A stretch of 64,000 bases of DNA from Hymenobacter persicinus (lineage in GTDB: Bacteria > Bacteroidota > Bacteroidia > Cytophagales > Hymenobacteraceae). This document shows, in pieces, positions 25,026-33,691 of the stretch. The notes beneath the pieces are model-generated. The model ran no database searches. It had not been told where the DNA came from and saw nothing but the letters and a program-made list of their open reading frames with translations. The stretch spans positions 1 to 64,000 of the forward strand of contig NZ_SEWE01000016.1 of assembly GCF_004167665.1 (NCBI RefSeq), read 5' to 3'. Positions within the stretch are counted from its first letter, which is position 1. Every line of letters begins with the position of its first letter. The position numbers and the translations under genes are program-made.

Positions 25026-26519
25026 ATGGGTCTGAAATCCTTCCTGAGCCGGCCGCTGGCCGCCTATATTGTCAGCCGCTACCGGCAGTGGCAGCAAGAC
25101 CCGGTTGAGGCCCAGCAGCAGGTGTTCCGGCAGCTGATTGAGAAAGGAAAAGCCACCGCCTTCGGGCGCGACCATAGCTTTGAGGATGTTCGCACACCAG
25201 CCGACTTTGCCCGCCTGGTGCCCGTGCGCGACTACGAAGCCCTGGCCCCGTACTTCCAGCGCGTGAAATCCGGGCAGGCCGATGTGCTCTGGCCCGGCAA
25301 ACCTCTATACTTGGCCAAAACCTCCGGCACGACTTCCGGGGCCAAGTACATTCCCCTGACCTCGGACAGTATTCCCAACCACATCAACGGGGCCCGCGAC
25401 GCACTGTTGCACTACGTACACCGCACCGGCAAAAGCCGCTTCCTGGACGGCAAGCTGATGTTTTTGTCGGGCTCGCCGGAGCTGGAAATGGTCGGTGGCA
25501 TCCACACCGGGCGGCTGTCGGGCATCGTGAACCATCATGTGCCTGCCTACCTGCGCCGCAATCAGCTGCCCAGCTACAACACGAACATCATCGAGGACTG
25601 GGAAACCAAGCTCGACCACATCGTGGAAGAAACCCTGCCCGAGGACATGACCCTGATTTCGGGCATTCCGCCCTGGGTGCAGATGTACTTCGACAAGCTG
25701 GTGGAGCTGACCGGTAAGCCCGTGAAGGATATTTTTCCCCACTTCGACCTGTTCGTGTACGGAGGCGTCAACTTCGAACCCTACCGGGCCAAGCTCTTCG
25801 AAACCATCGGCCGCAGCGTCGACAGCATCGAGCTGTTTCCGGCCTCCGAAGGCTTTCTGGCCTTCCAGGACGAGGCCGGCCCGGGTCTGCTGCTACTGCT
25901 CGACGCGGGCATTTTCTACGAGTTTATCCCGGCCGAAAAGTTCTTCGAGCCCGACGCGCCCCGCCTGACCATCGGACAGGTGGAACTCGACCAGCAGTAC
26001 GCGCTGGTGCTCAGCTCCAATGCCGGCCTGTGGGGCTATAGCCTGGGCGACACCGTGCGCTTTGTGAGCCTGAAACCCCACCGGGTGGTGGTGTCGGGGC
26101 GCATCAAGCACTTTTTGTCGGCCTTTGGGGAGCACGTCATCGGGGAAGAGGTGGAGCAGACCCTGCGCGAGGCCATGAGCCAGTTTCCGGAGGTGGAAGT
26201 CGTGGAATTTACCGTGGCACCCCGGGTGAGTTCCGACCCGGCCGAGCCCAGCCAGCACGAGTGGCTGATTGAGTTTGCCCGCCCACCCCAAGACTCCGCT
26301 GCCTTCGTCACCGCCCTGGACGCGGGCCTGCGCCGCCGCAATGTGTACTACGACGACCTATTGAATGGCGGCATTCTGGCCCCGCTGCGCCTGACGAGCC
26401 TGCCCGCCGGGGCCTTTCAGCGCTACATGAAAAGTCTGGGTAAGCTGGGCGGACAAAATAAAGTGCCCAGGTTAAGCAACGACCGGGGCATTGCCGACGA
26501 ACTAGGCGCTAGCAGCTAA
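25026..26519 (+). CDS. GH3-family acyl-adenylating enzyme
   Basis: 497 residues, the typical length of bacterial GH3 proteins related to plant GH3 acyl-acid amido synthetases. Family landmarks are the ATP-binding Thr/Ser/Gly loop LAKTSGTTSGAKYIPLT (near residue 100), the FVYGGVNFEPYRAKLFE strand, ELFPASEGFLAFQ, the sensor SLGDTVRF and the C-terminal SGRIKHFLSAFGEHV. The fold adenylates a carboxylic acid and passes it to an amine; the bacterial substrates are generally unknown. The start is the ATG before GLKSFLSRP, downstream of a repeat arm. Confidence 0.93.
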   Translation: MGLKSFLSRPLAAYIVSRYRQWQQDPVEAQQQVFRQLIEKGKATAFGRDHSFEDVRTPADFARLVPVRDYEALAPYFQRVKSGQADVLWPGKPLYLAKTSGTTSGAKYIPLTSDSIPNHINGARDALLHYVHRTGKSRFLDGKLMFLSGSPELEMVGGIHTGRLSGIVNHHVPAYLRRNQLPSYNTNIIEDWETKLDHIVEETLPEDMTLISGIPPWVQMYFDKLVELTGKPVKDIFPHFDLFVYGGVNFEPYRAKLFETIGRSVDSIELFPASEGFLAFQDEAGPGLLLLLDAGIFYEFIPAEKFFEPDAPRLTIGQVELDQQYALVLSSNAGLWGYSLGDTVRFVSLKPHRVVVSGRIKHFLSAFGEHVIGEEVEQTLREAMSQFPEVEVVEFTVAPRVSSDPAEPSQHEWLIEFARPPQDSAAFVTALDAGLRRRNVYYDDLLNGGILAPLRLTSLPAGAFQRYMKSLGKLGGQNKVPRLSNDRGIADELGASS

Positions 26520-26643
26520 CCTGCTGGAAGCTCGACCATTGGGATTCTGGGAATTTGGTTATATTTTGCTGCAATAGGAATATAGCCGGAAGGTTGCGCG
26601 CGTTTTTGCGGTAGCCCTGGCCCCCTCTTTATCCACCCGCCCG

Positions 26644-27072
26644 ATGCATATCCGCCCCGCTACCCCTGTCCCGCTTACCTGCGCCATTCTCGACGACGAC
26701 GAAATCAACCGGCTGACCCTGGAGCACTACCTGGAACGCAACGGGCGGCTGCAACTGCTGGCCATGCTGGCCGGCAGCGTGGAAGGGCTGGAATTCTTCA
26801 GCCAGGAGCGGCGGGTCGACGTGCTGTTTCTGGACGTGGAAATGCCCGACCTTAATGGCTTGGATATGCTGCGCCTGCTGCCCGAGCCGCCTCAGGTGGT
26901 GCTCACCACTGCCCACGAGAATTTCGCCTTCGACGCCTTCGAGCTGCGCGTAGTCGATTATTTGGTGAAGCCTTTTACTTACGAGCGGTTTGAGCAGGCC
27001 GTGGAACGGGTGGTGGAGCGGCTGCGTTCTGAACCCCCTTTGGCCCCGCACCCCATTCATCCCACGCTGTAA
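26644..27072 (+). CDS. Receiver-only response regulator
   Basis: A 142-residue protein that is a receiver domain without an output domain. The acidic pocket is D17-D18-D19 (ILDDDEINRL), the phosphoacceptor D64 is in LFLDVEMPDLNG, the switch Thr lies in VVLTTAHENFAF, and K109 is in YLVKPFTYERF. The AFELRVVDYLVKPF segment resembles receivers of LytTR-type regulators, so it may have lost its DNA-binding domain. It converges with the hybrid kinase gene, whose stop is 9 bases away, and the pair may work together in phosphotransfer (inference). Confidence 0.9.
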   Translation: MHIRPATPVPLTCAILDDDEINRLTLEHYLERNGRLQLLAMLAGSVEGLEFFSQERRVDVLFLDVEMPDLNGLDMLRLLPEPPQVVLTTAHENFAFDAFELRVVDYLVKPFTYERFEQAVERVVERLRSEPPLAPHPIHPTL

Positions 27073-27081
27073 GCCTGGCAG

Positions 27082-29304
27082 CTACGCAGCGTGATGCTCT
27101 TTTAGCCACTGCCGGAGCGCATTCAGCAGCCGGGGCAGGGCGTCGATAAGCTGCTCGGCGGCCCGGGTTCGGTCGGGGAGGGAGGCCGGGGACATTTCCA
27201 GAATACGGACGGCCGCCAGCAGCTCCGCTACGTGTAGCAGCTTCAACGTGGGCTTGAGCTTGTGCACTGCCGCCGCCGCCGCGGGCCAGTCGTTGGCCGC
27301 CGCGGCGCTTTGCAGCTGCTGGAGCACCGCGGGCGTACTGGCCAGAAAGGAGTTCAGAATGCGCGCTACGAAGGTGGAGCTGCCGTGGGCCATGTCGAGC
27401 AGTTCGCTAAGCTCAAACTGCGGGGCAGCGGGCTGCGGCCCCCGGTAAAGGGCGCACATCTTGCGCAGCAGCTCCGCTTCCTCGAAGGGTTTGGCCAGGT
27501 AGTCGTCCATACCGGCGGCGAGATACTTCTCGTTGTCGGCCCGAATAGCGTTGGCCGTCAGGGCAATGATGGGCGTGCGGGCCCGCCAGGCCTCGGGACT
27601 CTGGCGCATGGCGGCCGTCACGTCGAGGCCACTTAGGTCGGGCATCTGAATGTCCATCAGGATGATGTCGTAGTCGTGCCGGGCAAACAGCGCCAGGGCC
27701 CGGGTGCCGTTTTCGGCCGCATCGACCAGCACGCCGTAGTGCTCCAGCACGAGCTGGGCCAGCTGCCGGTTCACGTCGTGGTCTTCCACCAGCAGCACCC
27801 GCCAGCCCCGCACTTGGTGGGCCGGACTGTCGGCCGAATCCAGCCGGGCCATAGGCAGCTCGTCGGGCGCGGCCTTAGGAAACGTCAGGGTAAAGGCGAA
27901 GGTGCTGCCCTCGTCGGGCACGCTGCCCACCACCAAGTGGCCCCCGAGCTGCTCAACCAGGCTGCTGCTGATGGTAAGGCCCAGGCCGGTGCCGCCGAAA
28001 TTGCGGGTGGTGTCGGCGTAGGCCTGGGCGAAGCTGCCGAAAATCAGCTCCTGCTTGGCCGCGGGCACGCCAATCCCGGTGTCCGTCACCCGGAAGTGCA
28101 CCGTCACTGCCGCCTCAGTCTCCGCCCGCCGCTCCAGCAGCAGCGTTACCCGGCCCTGGGAAGTAAACTTCAGCGCATTGCTGACCAGGTTGAGCAGCAC
28201 TTGCTGGAGCCGGTGGGAGTCGCCGAGCACGAGCAGGGGCGCGGCCGGGTCGGGGAGCTCCAGGTGGAAGGCCAGGCTTTTTTCCGCGGCCCGAAATGCC
28301 TGAGCCTGGCTGGCCAGGTGCACCAGCGCGCCCAGATCAAAGGCGGCGTGCTCCAGCTCCAGCTTGCCGGAGGTAATCTTGGCCACGTCCAGCACGTCAT
28401 TGAGCACGCTGAGCAGGTGGTTGCCGGAATGGCGGATAACGTTGAGGTAGTCGAGCTGCCGGGCGCTGAGCTCAGTGCGGGCCAGCAGGCCAGCCATGCC
28501 CAGCACCCCGTTCATGGGCGTCCGAATTTCGTGGCTCATGTTGGCCAAAAACGTTTCCCGGGCCCGCACGGCGGCTTCGGCGGCCTGCCGGGCCCGTTGC
28601 ACTTCCTGCTCGGCCCGGTACCGGTCGGTGATGTCGGCGCTGGAGCCCACCACCATGCGCAGGGAGCCGTCGGCATGAAATACGGGCCAGTACAGGCGCA
28701 GCCAGTGCCGGGGGCCGCTGGGGCTGTCGATGGTTTCCTCCCACGATACCTCGGCCCGGGTTTCGCGGGCGCGCTCAAACTGCTGGCGGCGCTGCTCGGC
28801 CATCTGCATGGGGTGGTTGCGGTAGGCGCAGTACTCGAAGTTGTTTTTGCCAATCACCCAGGCCCGGATGGCGTCGTTGCGAATGGCGGCCGGGTTGACG
28901 TACCGGAACCGCTGCTGGGCGTCGAAAATGGCGACGCCGGTGGGCAGCAGATAAAGCACCGTTTCCAGAAACTGCCGCTCCTCGTCCAGCTGCCGCCGGG
29001 TGTGGTGCTGGGCGGTAATGTCGGTCAGGTACAGCGTGCGGCCCACCGGGGCGGGCACGGCAGTCAGCAAGAACACCCGGCCGGCCAGCGTAATTTCGGC
29101 GGGCGCGGGCCCCACGGCCGGGTCAGCCAGCCCCAGCAGCATTTCCCGCCCGGCGCCGGACTCATCGAGCTGCTTTAGCAATTGTTCGGCGGCAGCATTG
29201 GCATACTGCACGGCCCCGTCGCGGCCCAGGTGCAGCACCGGCTGCGGGCTTTGGGTGAGCAGCTGGGCAGCGAGAGTTTCAGAAGATGCAGTAGGCGTGG
29301 GCAT
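27082..29304 (-). CDS. Hybrid sensor histidine kinase with PAS, REC and HPt domains
   Basis: 740 residues without clear membrane segments, so probably cytosolic. Order: PAS-like (about 1-110), PAS/PAC (about 115-240, with FRYVNPAAIRNDAIRAW and GSSADITDRYRAE), a dimerisation region with H box FLANMSHEIRTPMNGVLG (about residue 255), ATPase with N box NLVSNALKF and G boxes DTGIGVP and GGTGLGLTIS, a receiver (VLLVEDHDVNR, phosphoacceptor Asp in IILMDIQMPDLSG), and a C-terminal HPt with the histidine in AVHKLKPTLKLL. This is a full phosphorelay in one chain. The output regulator is not encoded on the same strand; a receiver-only protein is convergent. Signal unknown. Confidence 0.95.
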   Translation of the reverse strand: MPTPTASSETLAAQLLTQSPQPVLHLGRDGAVQYANAAAEQLLKQLDESGAGREMLLGLADPAVGPAPAEITLAGRVFLLTAVPAPVGRTLYLTDITAQHHTRRQLDEERQFLETVLYLLPTGVAIFDAQQRFRYVNPAAIRNDAIRAWVIGKNNFEYCAYRNHPMQMAEQRRQQFERARETRAEVSWEETIDSPSGPRHWLRLYWPVFHADGSLRMVVGSSADITDRYRAEQEVQRARQAAEAAVRARETFLANMSHEIRTPMNGVLGMAGLLARTELSARQLDYLNVIRHSGNHLLSVLNDVLDVAKITSGKLELEHAAFDLGALVHLASQAQAFRAAEKSLAFHLELPDPAAPLLVLGDSHRLQQVLLNLVSNALKFTSQGRVTLLLERRAETEAAVTVHFRVTDTGIGVPAAKQELIFGSFAQAYADTTRNFGGTGLGLTISSSLVEQLGGHLVVGSVPDEGSTFAFTLTFPKAAPDELPMARLDSADSPAHQVRGWRVLLVEDHDVNRQLAQLVLEHYGVLVDAAENGTRALALFARHDYDIILMDIQMPDLSGLDVTAAMRQSPEAWRARTPIIALTANAIRADNEKYLAAGMDDYLAKPFEEAELLRKMCALYRGPQPAAPQFELSELLDMAHGSSTFVARILNSFLASTPAVLQQLQSAAAANDWPAAAAAVHKLKPTLKLLHVAELLAAVRILEMSPASLPDRTRAAEQLIDALPRLLNALRQWLKEHHAA

Positions 29305-29413
29305 GGGGTGGGATTGGGGTAGCTAAATATAGGTTTCTGCGCCGGATGCCGCGCCATTGGGTGCGGAGTGCTTACTTGCGGATCAGGATACTGAAGTGAA
29401 GGAATTTCCTGCC

Positions 29414-29836
29414 ATGACGAATTCGATAATTACCTTTTCAGCAGCATACGATGATGGCCTTGGGATTTTCGACGTAACTATTCGTCACCGGGCTATTGAG
29501 GCCCACATGCACTTTTATGGTGAGCCTGATGCGTGGAACCAGTTCGGCAAGCAGCTGCTCAGCTTTCCGCGTAGCGCGGTTGATTGCGTCACGTTTGAAG
29601 CGGGCAGCAACGCGCAGGACCAGGATTTTCTGATTCTGCAGGCCTATTGTTACAATGCCGGGGGGCACAGTGCCCTGAAGGTGGTCGTAGCCGATAACCA
29701 TAATGACCCTAGTAGGTACCGGCTGGAATTCTCAATCCCGGCGGAACCAGCCTCGCTCAATAAGCTAGGCCGGCTCTTATCAGGCTGGCAAATCGAGAAC
29801 AATTCTGAAATAGTATGGGAAGCCCAGGTCAGCTAA
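29414..29836 (+). CDS. Hypothetical protein
   Basis: A 140-residue soluble protein without recognised domains, rich in beta-strand patterns (IITFSAAYDDGLGIFDVTI, HMHFYGEPDAWNQFGKQLL, SALKVVVADNHND). Base composition is clearly less GC-rich than its surroundings, suggesting later acquisition. Its 3' end overlaps the start of the GreA-like gene by 22 bases in another frame, which points to translational coupling. The ATG chosen precedes TNSIITF; an earlier in-frame ATG at 29357 lies in non-coding-like sequence. It could be an immunity-type or ligand-binding protein, but nothing in the sequence proves that. Confidence 0.7.
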   Translation: MTNSIITFSAAYDDGLGIFDVTIRHRAIEAHMHFYGEPDAWNQFGKQLLSFPRSAVDCVTFEAGSNAQDQDFLILQAYCYNAGGHSALKVVVADNHNDPSRYRLEFSIPAEPASLNKLGRLLSGWQIENNSEIVWEAQVS

Positions 29837-30279
29837 TTAAACCCGCCCTCTACGCCCGTTGCCAGCAGTACGTCGACGACCGGCTGCGCGCCATTCAGGC
29901 GGCCATCGATGCGGCCCAGGAGTCGGCCAACTCCGAAACCAAGAGCAGCGCCGGCGACAAGTACGAAACCGGCCGCGCCATGGCCCAGAACGAGCGGGAC
30001 CGGAACCTGGTGCAGCTGGCCGAGGCCCGCAAGCTCCAGGCCGAACTGCTGCGCATCGACCCCGCCCGTCCCTGCGACTCGGTGCACCCCGGGGCGCTGG
30101 TCCAGACCAGTATGGGCCGGTTTTTCATCAGCATCAGCGCCGGCCAGCTCACGGTGGAGGGAGCCGACTACTTCGCCGTGTCGGCGGCGGCCCCGATAGC
30201 CGCGGCGCTGAGCGGCAAACGGGCCGGGGACGAGGCCGTGTTCAACGGCAAGCAAATCCGGGTGGAAAGCGTGAGCTAA
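29815..30279 (+). CDS. GreA/GreB C-terminal-domain-like protein
   Basis: 154 residues. The N-terminal half is a helical region (VDDRLRAIQAAIDAAQESA) with the conserved stretch SSAGDKYETGRAMAQNERDRN. The C-terminal half resembles the FKBP-like domain of GreA/GreB (HPGALVQTSMGRFFISISAG ... FAVSAAAPIAAALSGKRAGDEAVF). Bacteroidota homologues are often misnamed 3-oxoacyl-ACP synthase. It lacks the long GreA coiled coil, so direct rescue of RNA polymerase by transcript cleavage is unlikely; it may bind RNA polymerase in another way. It is coupled to the upstream hypothetical gene by overlap. Confidence 0.8.
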   Translation: MGSPGQLIKPALYARCQQYVDDRLRAIQAAIDAAQESANSETKSSAGDKYETGRAMAQNERDRNLVQLAEARKLQAELLRIDPARPCDSVHPGALVQTSMGRFFISISAGQLTVEGADYFAVSAAAPIAAALSGKRAGDEAVFNGKQIRVESVS

Positions 30280-30742
30280 GCCCGCCGCCCGGGGGCTACG
30301 GCCCTTGTACTATCTGAATTAAAACGTATCCATTACCGTAGTTTTCTCGCCAAACAAGCTTACTATTGTTGAGCTGCCCTGAGCTTTTGGCTGGGCAACC
30401 TTGTTACCTCGCTCCCTTTTCCACACCTGTCCCGCAACGCCTCCCCGTTCCGGCTTGTCCGCCTCGCGGCCAGCCCACGGGAGTAGTGGCTCTTTCCCGG
30501 TTCGCGTCCTGACGCCCGCGGAAAGGGACGGGTGATTCTGCGCTTCGCCGGGCCTCTGCTGCCCGACCTGCGTCCGGAGCATCCCCACTAGTTTCCTGCT
30601 ATTACCACCCGGGCCGCCGGTTGGCTGCCGCGTGCGTTCTGTCCGGTCAGCCAGCGCCGGCAGGTTCCGGACCGGGCTGGCCCAGCCTTAGCCGGCTCAA
30701 AACCGCTTGCAGACTTAGTTAACCAGGTTTTACTACTATTTT
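30280..30742. other. Intergenic region, no gene seen
   Basis: 463 bases between the GreA-like gene and the LuxR-type regulator. A minus-strand open frame of 89 codons (30319-30588) has no recognisable domain or start context and I do not call it. No exact TAnnTTTG element or hairpin was identified. Confidence 0.5.
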
Positions 30743-31444
30743 ATGACTTCCTCCTTCCTGCCTCCGACGGGGGTAATCCTGGTCGCCGATGCGGTGCCGT
30801 TGCTGCGGCTGGGCCTGGTGCAGGTGCTCACCCAGGCTTCGGCCGGCTACTGCCTGCACCAAGCTGCCACCTGGCCCGAGCTGCTTGCCCTGACCCAGCA
30901 GCTCGCCCCCGCGCTGGTTGTCACCAGCCCCGACCTGCCCGGGGCCCCCGCCAAGCCCGAAGCCCTGCTAACGACCCTGCGCGCTACGAATCCGCAGCTG
31001 CCGGTGGTGGTGCTGACCGAGCCGGCCGCCACGCCCGAGTCGTGCTTGCTGCGGCTGCTGCGCCACAACGTGAGTGGGCTGCTGGCGCGCTCAGCCTCCA
31101 CCGCGGAGGTCTGCGAAATGGTGGCCGGGGTGCTGCGGCAGGGGCAGTTTTACAGTGCCAGCATGCTGGCACTTCTGCAGCGCCAGCTGGAGCGCCGCAC
31201 CAGGGGCACTAGCCCGAAAACCGAGTTTACGCCCCGCCAGCTGGCCGTACTTCAGCTCATTGCCGAGGATTACTGCAACGAGGAAATTGCGGAATTGCTC
31301 TCCACCAGCGTGCGGACCGTGGAATACCACCGCAGCCGGATGCTGCAGCAAACCGGCACCCGGACTTCGCTGGCCCTAGTGCTGTTTGCCCTGCGGCGGG
31401 GGCTGTTTGCCAATAGTGGACTGTCGGTGCTGGAACCGGCCTGA
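30743..31444 (+). CDS. LuxR-family regulator with degenerate receiver
   Basis: 233 residues built like NarL-type response regulators. The N-terminal receiver has lost key residues: only D16 of the acidic pair is kept (VADAV), and the phosphoacceptor position, three before the conserved L-P, is S62 (VVTSPDLPG; an Asp is present only at 64). The usual Lys is replaced in LLARSAS. The C-terminal LuxR helix-turn-helix is intact (FTPRQLAVLQLIAEDYCNEEIAELLSTSVRTVEYHRSRMLQ, about residues 163-205). It probably responds to a ligand or protein rather than phosphorylation. It lies directly upstream of a double palindrome and the MNIO gene cluster, so it is the best candidate regulator of that cluster. 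Confidence 0.88.
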   Translation: MTSSFLPPTGVILVADAVPLLRLGLVQVLTQASAGYCLHQAATWPELLALTQQLAPALVVTSPDLPGAPAKPEALLTTLRATNPQLPVVVLTEPAATPESCLLRLLRHNVSGLLARSASTAEVCEMVAGVLRQGQFYSASMLALLQRQLERRTRGTSPKTEFTPRQLAVLQLIAEDYCNEEIAELLSTSVRTVEYHRSRMLQQTGTRTSLALVLFALRRGLFANSGLSVLEPA

Positions 31445-31463
31445 AGGGTGGGAGAGGGGCCCC

Positions 31464-31506
31464 CTAGTGCTGGCACTAGGATTTAAACAACTAGTGCCAG
31501 CACTAA
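31464..31506. promoter_or_regulatory. Double palindrome upstream of the MNIO cluster
   Basis: CTAGTGCTGGCACTAG (31464-31479) and CTAGTGCCAGCACTAA (31491-31506) are each near-perfect palindromes and also inverted repeats of each other. They give four copies of the hexamer TAGTGC in alternating orientation, separated by an AT-rich 11 bases. The site lies between the LuxR-type gene and the first gene of the cluster, 76 bases before its ATG. It could be an operator or, less likely, a terminator (no T run). Confidence 0.55.
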
Positions 31507-31581
31507 TGCCGCCTTCAACATTCCGTGGCAGATTTGCTACTGCCCTTTCCTTTCCAGGCTCACTTCATTTCTTTTTCGCTC

Positions 31582-32001
31582 ATGGCTACTCCGCTTACCC
31601 TTTACGTGCCCATCAAACAGGACGCTATTTCGCAGGCGGCGGCCCAGTACGCCCAGCAGAACTTTGTGTCGTCGGTGCAGGCTGGCCTCGATGCGTCGGG
31701 CATCGTGCACTACGCTCGCCTGTCCTTGATTCCGAACCCCTCGGGCTCGGGCACGCTGGCCATCCTGCTCGACACCGTGTTCGACGGCGCCATGAACCCC
31801 TACCTCGACTACTTCTGGCAGAACGACGGCACCAAGAAAGCTTTCCAGGGCATTGCCGCCATTGCCCTCACCCCGCCCGAGCCGCCGGTTACCGACCAGA
31901 CCGGCTTCGAAAACTTCATCGACGCCAACAACCTCAATAAGAAAGCCACCGACCTCTACCAGGCCTACACCCTGACGGTCAAGCAGATTGTGGGCTCCTA
32001 G
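31582..32001 (+). CDS. Small protein, first gene of the MNIO/DyP cluster
   Basis: A 139-residue soluble protein with no signal peptide. Its central part (GIVHYARLSLIPNPSG, LAILLDTVFDGAMNPYLDYFW) resembles a short domain I associate with peroxidase or lipoxygenase neighbourhoods, where an H-x-A-R strand is followed by FDG. This is a weak recollection and not an assignment. It starts the co-directional run that continues with a DyP peroxidase; a terminator hairpin between the two suggests differential expression. Confidence 0.7.
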   Translation: MATPLTLYVPIKQDAISQAAAQYAQQNFVSSVQAGLDASGIVHYARLSLIPNPSGSGTLAILLDTVFDGAMNPYLDYFWQNDGTKKAFQGIAAIALTPPEPPVTDQTGFENFIDANNLNKKATDLYQAYTLTVKQIVGS

Positions 32002-32068
32002 GACGCGCCGGGATAACCCCGGGGCAGGCGTCGTGCCTGACCCAGAGTACCCGCGGGTTATCAGTCCG

Positions 32069-32102
32069 GAATCAGCCTGCGCGTCGGGCTGATTCTTTTT
32101 TT
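32069..32102 (+). terminator. Hairpin with T run inside the cluster
   Basis: A 9-bp stem (GAATCAGCC with GGCTGATTC) and seven T. It lies between the small protein and the DyP gene, so it is probably a partial terminator setting the ratio of the two. A second inverted repeat (GGATAACCC near 32012, GGGTTATC near 32055) lies just before it. Confidence 0.7.
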
Positions 32103-32126
32103 GACCACTTTCCTTAGCCGCTACCC

Positions 32127-33680
32127 ATGTCATCCGCCAGCCCTATTCCCAGTAAAGCCAACCTTCAGGGCCTTATCGTCCGCGGCTACACCCATCCTTA
32201 CTCCAGCCACCTGCTTTACAGCTTCGGGGCCCAGGCCCAGGCGGCGCTATTTTTCAAGGCCCTCTGCGACCGGGGCATTCAGGACGCCCAGGACTGGGGC
32301 GCCGCCAAGCCCCGCACCATCCTCAACCTGGGGCTGACTTATGCCGGCTTGTCCTGCCCGAGCGTGCTCAAGGCAGGGGTTTTCACCGCCGCCGACCTCA
32401 CCGCCTTTCCCGCCACGTTTCAAAACGGGCCGGCTTCGGATGGGTCGCAGGCCTCGCTGGCCGATGTGGGCACCAGTGACCCCAGCCAGTGGTGGTACCA
32501 GAATTTCCAGACCACCGACCTGCACTGCATCGTCCACGCTTACGGCCTGACTGCCGCCGACCTGACCGAGGTGGTGGAGTACGTGGCGGCGGCGGCCCGC
32601 GCGGCGGGGGTGACCGAGCTATTTGCCGCCCGCGACCAGAAAAGCCGCCTGACCCAGTGCCAGCTGCCCGTCGATGAGATTCACTTCGGCTACCGGGACG
32701 GCATTTCGGAGCCCGCTCTGCAGTGGCGCACCGCCGGCACGCCCGGTCCGCCCGACCAAGGCGACCTGAACAACTTTCTGATTGGCTACCCGGAGTACGC
32801 CTTGGTTGGTCCGGGCCCTACTAGCCCGGGGCCGGCCGCCAACTTTGCCAAGGATGGCTGCTACAACGCCTTCCGGCTGCTCTACCAGGACGTGGCCAAA
32901 TTCAATACCCTCATCGAGTCGCAGGGGCCCGACAAGGTGGAGTGGACGGCGGCCAAGCTGGTGGGGCGCTGGCGCAATGGCTCCCCGCTCATGCTCAGCC
33001 CCGACGAGCCCAGCCCCGCCACTCAGGACGCGGAAGACTTCTTGTACTACACCCCGGCGCCTTCGAACCCGGCCGACGCGGGCAACACGAGCAAGTGCCC
33101 GTTTTCGGCCCACACCCGCGTGGCCAACCCCCGGGACCAGGCGCTGACCACCATTGAGGGCAAGACGCCGGTGCGCATTATCCGGCGCGGCGTGCCCTAC
33201 GGAGCCCCGCTGCCCGCCGGCGCCCCCGACGATGGGGTGGACCGGGGCCTAGTCGGCTTGTTTTTGTGCGGCAACCTGACGAGCCAGTTCGAGCGGATCA
33301 GTTCCTGGATGAACGTTAACGACTTCAGCCCGGTGTTTCCCCCGCCCCGGTCGCGCACCTATCCCCAGGATGCTCTGCTCGGCAACCGCGTCAGCAGCAG
33401 CACCGGTCCCAGCATCAACACTGATTTTCTGGTGCCGCTGCCGACTGCTGCCGGCCCCTGCCCGGTAACGAAGCTTACCAATCTGCCCGAGCTACTCATC
33501 ACCCGGGGGGCGGCCTACTGCCTGCTGCCCAGCATCAGCGCCATCCGGCAGCTGGCGGGCCTGCCCCCGCTGCCGGCTCTGTTGCGGGCGGCTAATGCAG
33601 ATACGCAGTTTGGGCACCCGCGCAAGCCCCGGCCCCTGCTGCCGCTCGAAAACGACCACGTCGCCACTTCCCACTACTAA
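32127..33680 (+). CDS. DyP-type peroxidase family protein
   Basis: 517 residues, long for the family but with its haem-site motifs. The distal loop is GYRDGIS with D191, the proximal haem ligand is H329 in CPFSAHTRVANPR, and the distal arginine lies in RIIRRGVPYG (R353/R354). VGRWRNGSP and GLFLCGNLTSQFERISSWMN are further family landmarks. No signal or Tat peptide is present, so it is cytosolic or loaded into a compartment. It should use hydrogen peroxide to oxidise an organic substrate. It is followed after 11 bases by the ferritin-like gene, in an operon ending with a peptide-modifying MNIO enzyme. Confidence 0.88.
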   Translation: MSSASPIPSKANLQGLIVRGYTHPYSSHLLYSFGAQAQAALFFKALCDRGIQDAQDWGAAKPRTILNLGLTYAGLSCPSVLKAGVFTAADLTAFPATFQNGPASDGSQASLADVGTSDPSQWWYQNFQTTDLHCIVHAYGLTAADLTEVVEYVAAAARAAGVTELFAARDQKSRLTQCQLPVDEIHFGYRDGISEPALQWRTAGTPGPPDQGDLNNFLIGYPEYALVGPGPTSPGPAANFAKDGCYNAFRLLYQDVAKFNTLIESQGPDKVEWTAAKLVGRWRNGSPLMLSPDEPSPATQDAEDFLYYTPAPSNPADAGNTSKCPFSAHTRVANPRDQALTTIEGKTPVRIIRRGVPYGAPLPAGAPDDGVDRGLVGLFLCGNLTSQFERISSWMNVNDFSPVFPPPRSRTYPQDALLGNRVSSSTGPSINTDFLVPLPTAAGPCPVTKLTNLPELLITRGAAYCLLPSISAIRQLAGLPPLPALLRAANADTQFGHPRKPRPLLPLENDHVATSHY

Positions 33681-33691
33681 CATTCTTTCCC

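Noticed and set aside
30319..30588. An 89-codon minus-strand open frame in an intergenic region
   Set aside because: No domain, no signal and no promoter-like element; kept as intergenic.
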